From: Ectocarpus siliculosus
Taxonomy: Eukaryota; Sar; Phaeophyceae; Ectocarpales; Ectocarpaceae
DNA: 22,118 nt
Assembly: GCA_000310025.1 (NCBI GenBank)
Contig: FN649755.1
Location: 1,878,671-1,900,788 of the forward strand
Direction of reading: 5' to 3'
Shown: positions 21,770 to 22,118 of the stretch, one piece after another
Layout of the letters: every line of letters begins with the position of its first letter
Position numbering within the stretch: the first letter of the stretch is position 1
Position numbers and translations under genes: made by a program
The notes under the pieces: generated by a model
Told to the model about the DNA's origin: nothing
The model's database searches: none
What the model saw: the letters and a program-made list of their open reading frames with translations, nothing else

Positions 21770-22118
21770 GGGGGGGGGGGGGGGACCTTTTTTTGGCAAA
21801 AAATTTAAAAAAAGAAAGTTTTTTTCTCCAAACAAAAAAAAAAAAATGGGGGTTTTTTTTTTAAAATTCAAATTAAAATTTGGTTTTTTTTTTACCCGAA
21901 AACCCGGGGCCCGGGGTTTTGGAATTTTTATTTATAATTTGGGGGGTTCTTTCCGGGATGAGTTCCCCCAGGGGGCGTAACAAAAGCGGGGAAACGGGGG
22001 AAACTTACAAGGGCGGGAAACAACCGAAGGGAAACAACCGCCCCCTAAACCAATATCGGCGGCATTTTTAAAAAAGGGGGGGAGGGAAACGGGGCCAGGC
22101 TTTGGGAAATAACCCCGA
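21770..22118. other. Homopolymer-inflated, low-quality sequence
   Basis: Nearly every base occurs in runs (GGGG, TTTTTTTT, AAAAAAA, CCCGGGGCCCGGGG), quite unlike the rest of the window. This is typical of a read end with broadened peaks. No gene should be called here. Confidence 0.7.

Overview
The window looks like intron-rich nuclear DNA of a eukaryote, most likely a stramenopile and probably a brown alga. The reasons are short exons (mostly 57-127 nt) separated by 0.3-4.4 kb introns, abundant microsatellites and poly-G tracts, and a gene joining an HHIP-like (glucose/sorbosone dehydrogenase) domain to a series of WSC domains. I know both families from brown-algal genomes, but the species assignment is inference. 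No bacterial operon, rRNA, tRNA or CRISPR array was seen.

One gene dominates, read on the minus strand from about 21.64 kb down to 3.12 kb. Its 5' end lies outside the window and its 3' end was not identified. Sixteen exons can be placed with AG/GT boundaries and consistent reading phase. Exons 1-5 (21638-16769) encode the C-terminal half of an HHIP-like PQQ-dehydrogenase-type beta-propeller (GDGG, GLRNPWR, CGDVGQ, NNYGW, YIFGD motifs). Exons 6-9 (15671-13117) encode WSC domain 1. Exons 10-12 (8735-7469) encode WSC domain 2. Exons 13-16 (6747-3122) carry one complete set of WSC parts plus a second middle exon and a wrecked N-terminal exon. All introns inside the WSC part are phase 0. The product is probably a secreted or cell-wall-associated carbohydrate-binding/oxidising protein.

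The introns hold most of the unusual structure. A minus-strand non-LTR (LINE-type) retrotransposon with an 876-N assembly gap fills intron 9 (about 8.84-12.0 kb). A roughly 85-100 bp repeat ('R'), usually ending in GAGTAC plus poly-C, occurs nine times in the window, including at the 3' end of that LINE. Three introns contain tandem duplications that carry exon edges with their splice sites. Other content: a 67-bp minisatellite (18.1-18.4 kb), a 393-bp tandem duplication (18.5-19.26 kb), a MITE-like inverted-repeat element (20.75-20.89 kb), a nested palindrome (14.25-14.44 kb), a higher-order minisatellite (3.88-4.0 kb), and a dispersed repeat shared by introns 9 and 12.

The low end (1-3.1 kb) holds repeats and at most one possible cysteine-rich exon (about 1.12-1.47 kb). 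The last ~350 bases (21.77-22.12 kb) are homopolymer-inflated and look like low-quality sequence at a contig edge.
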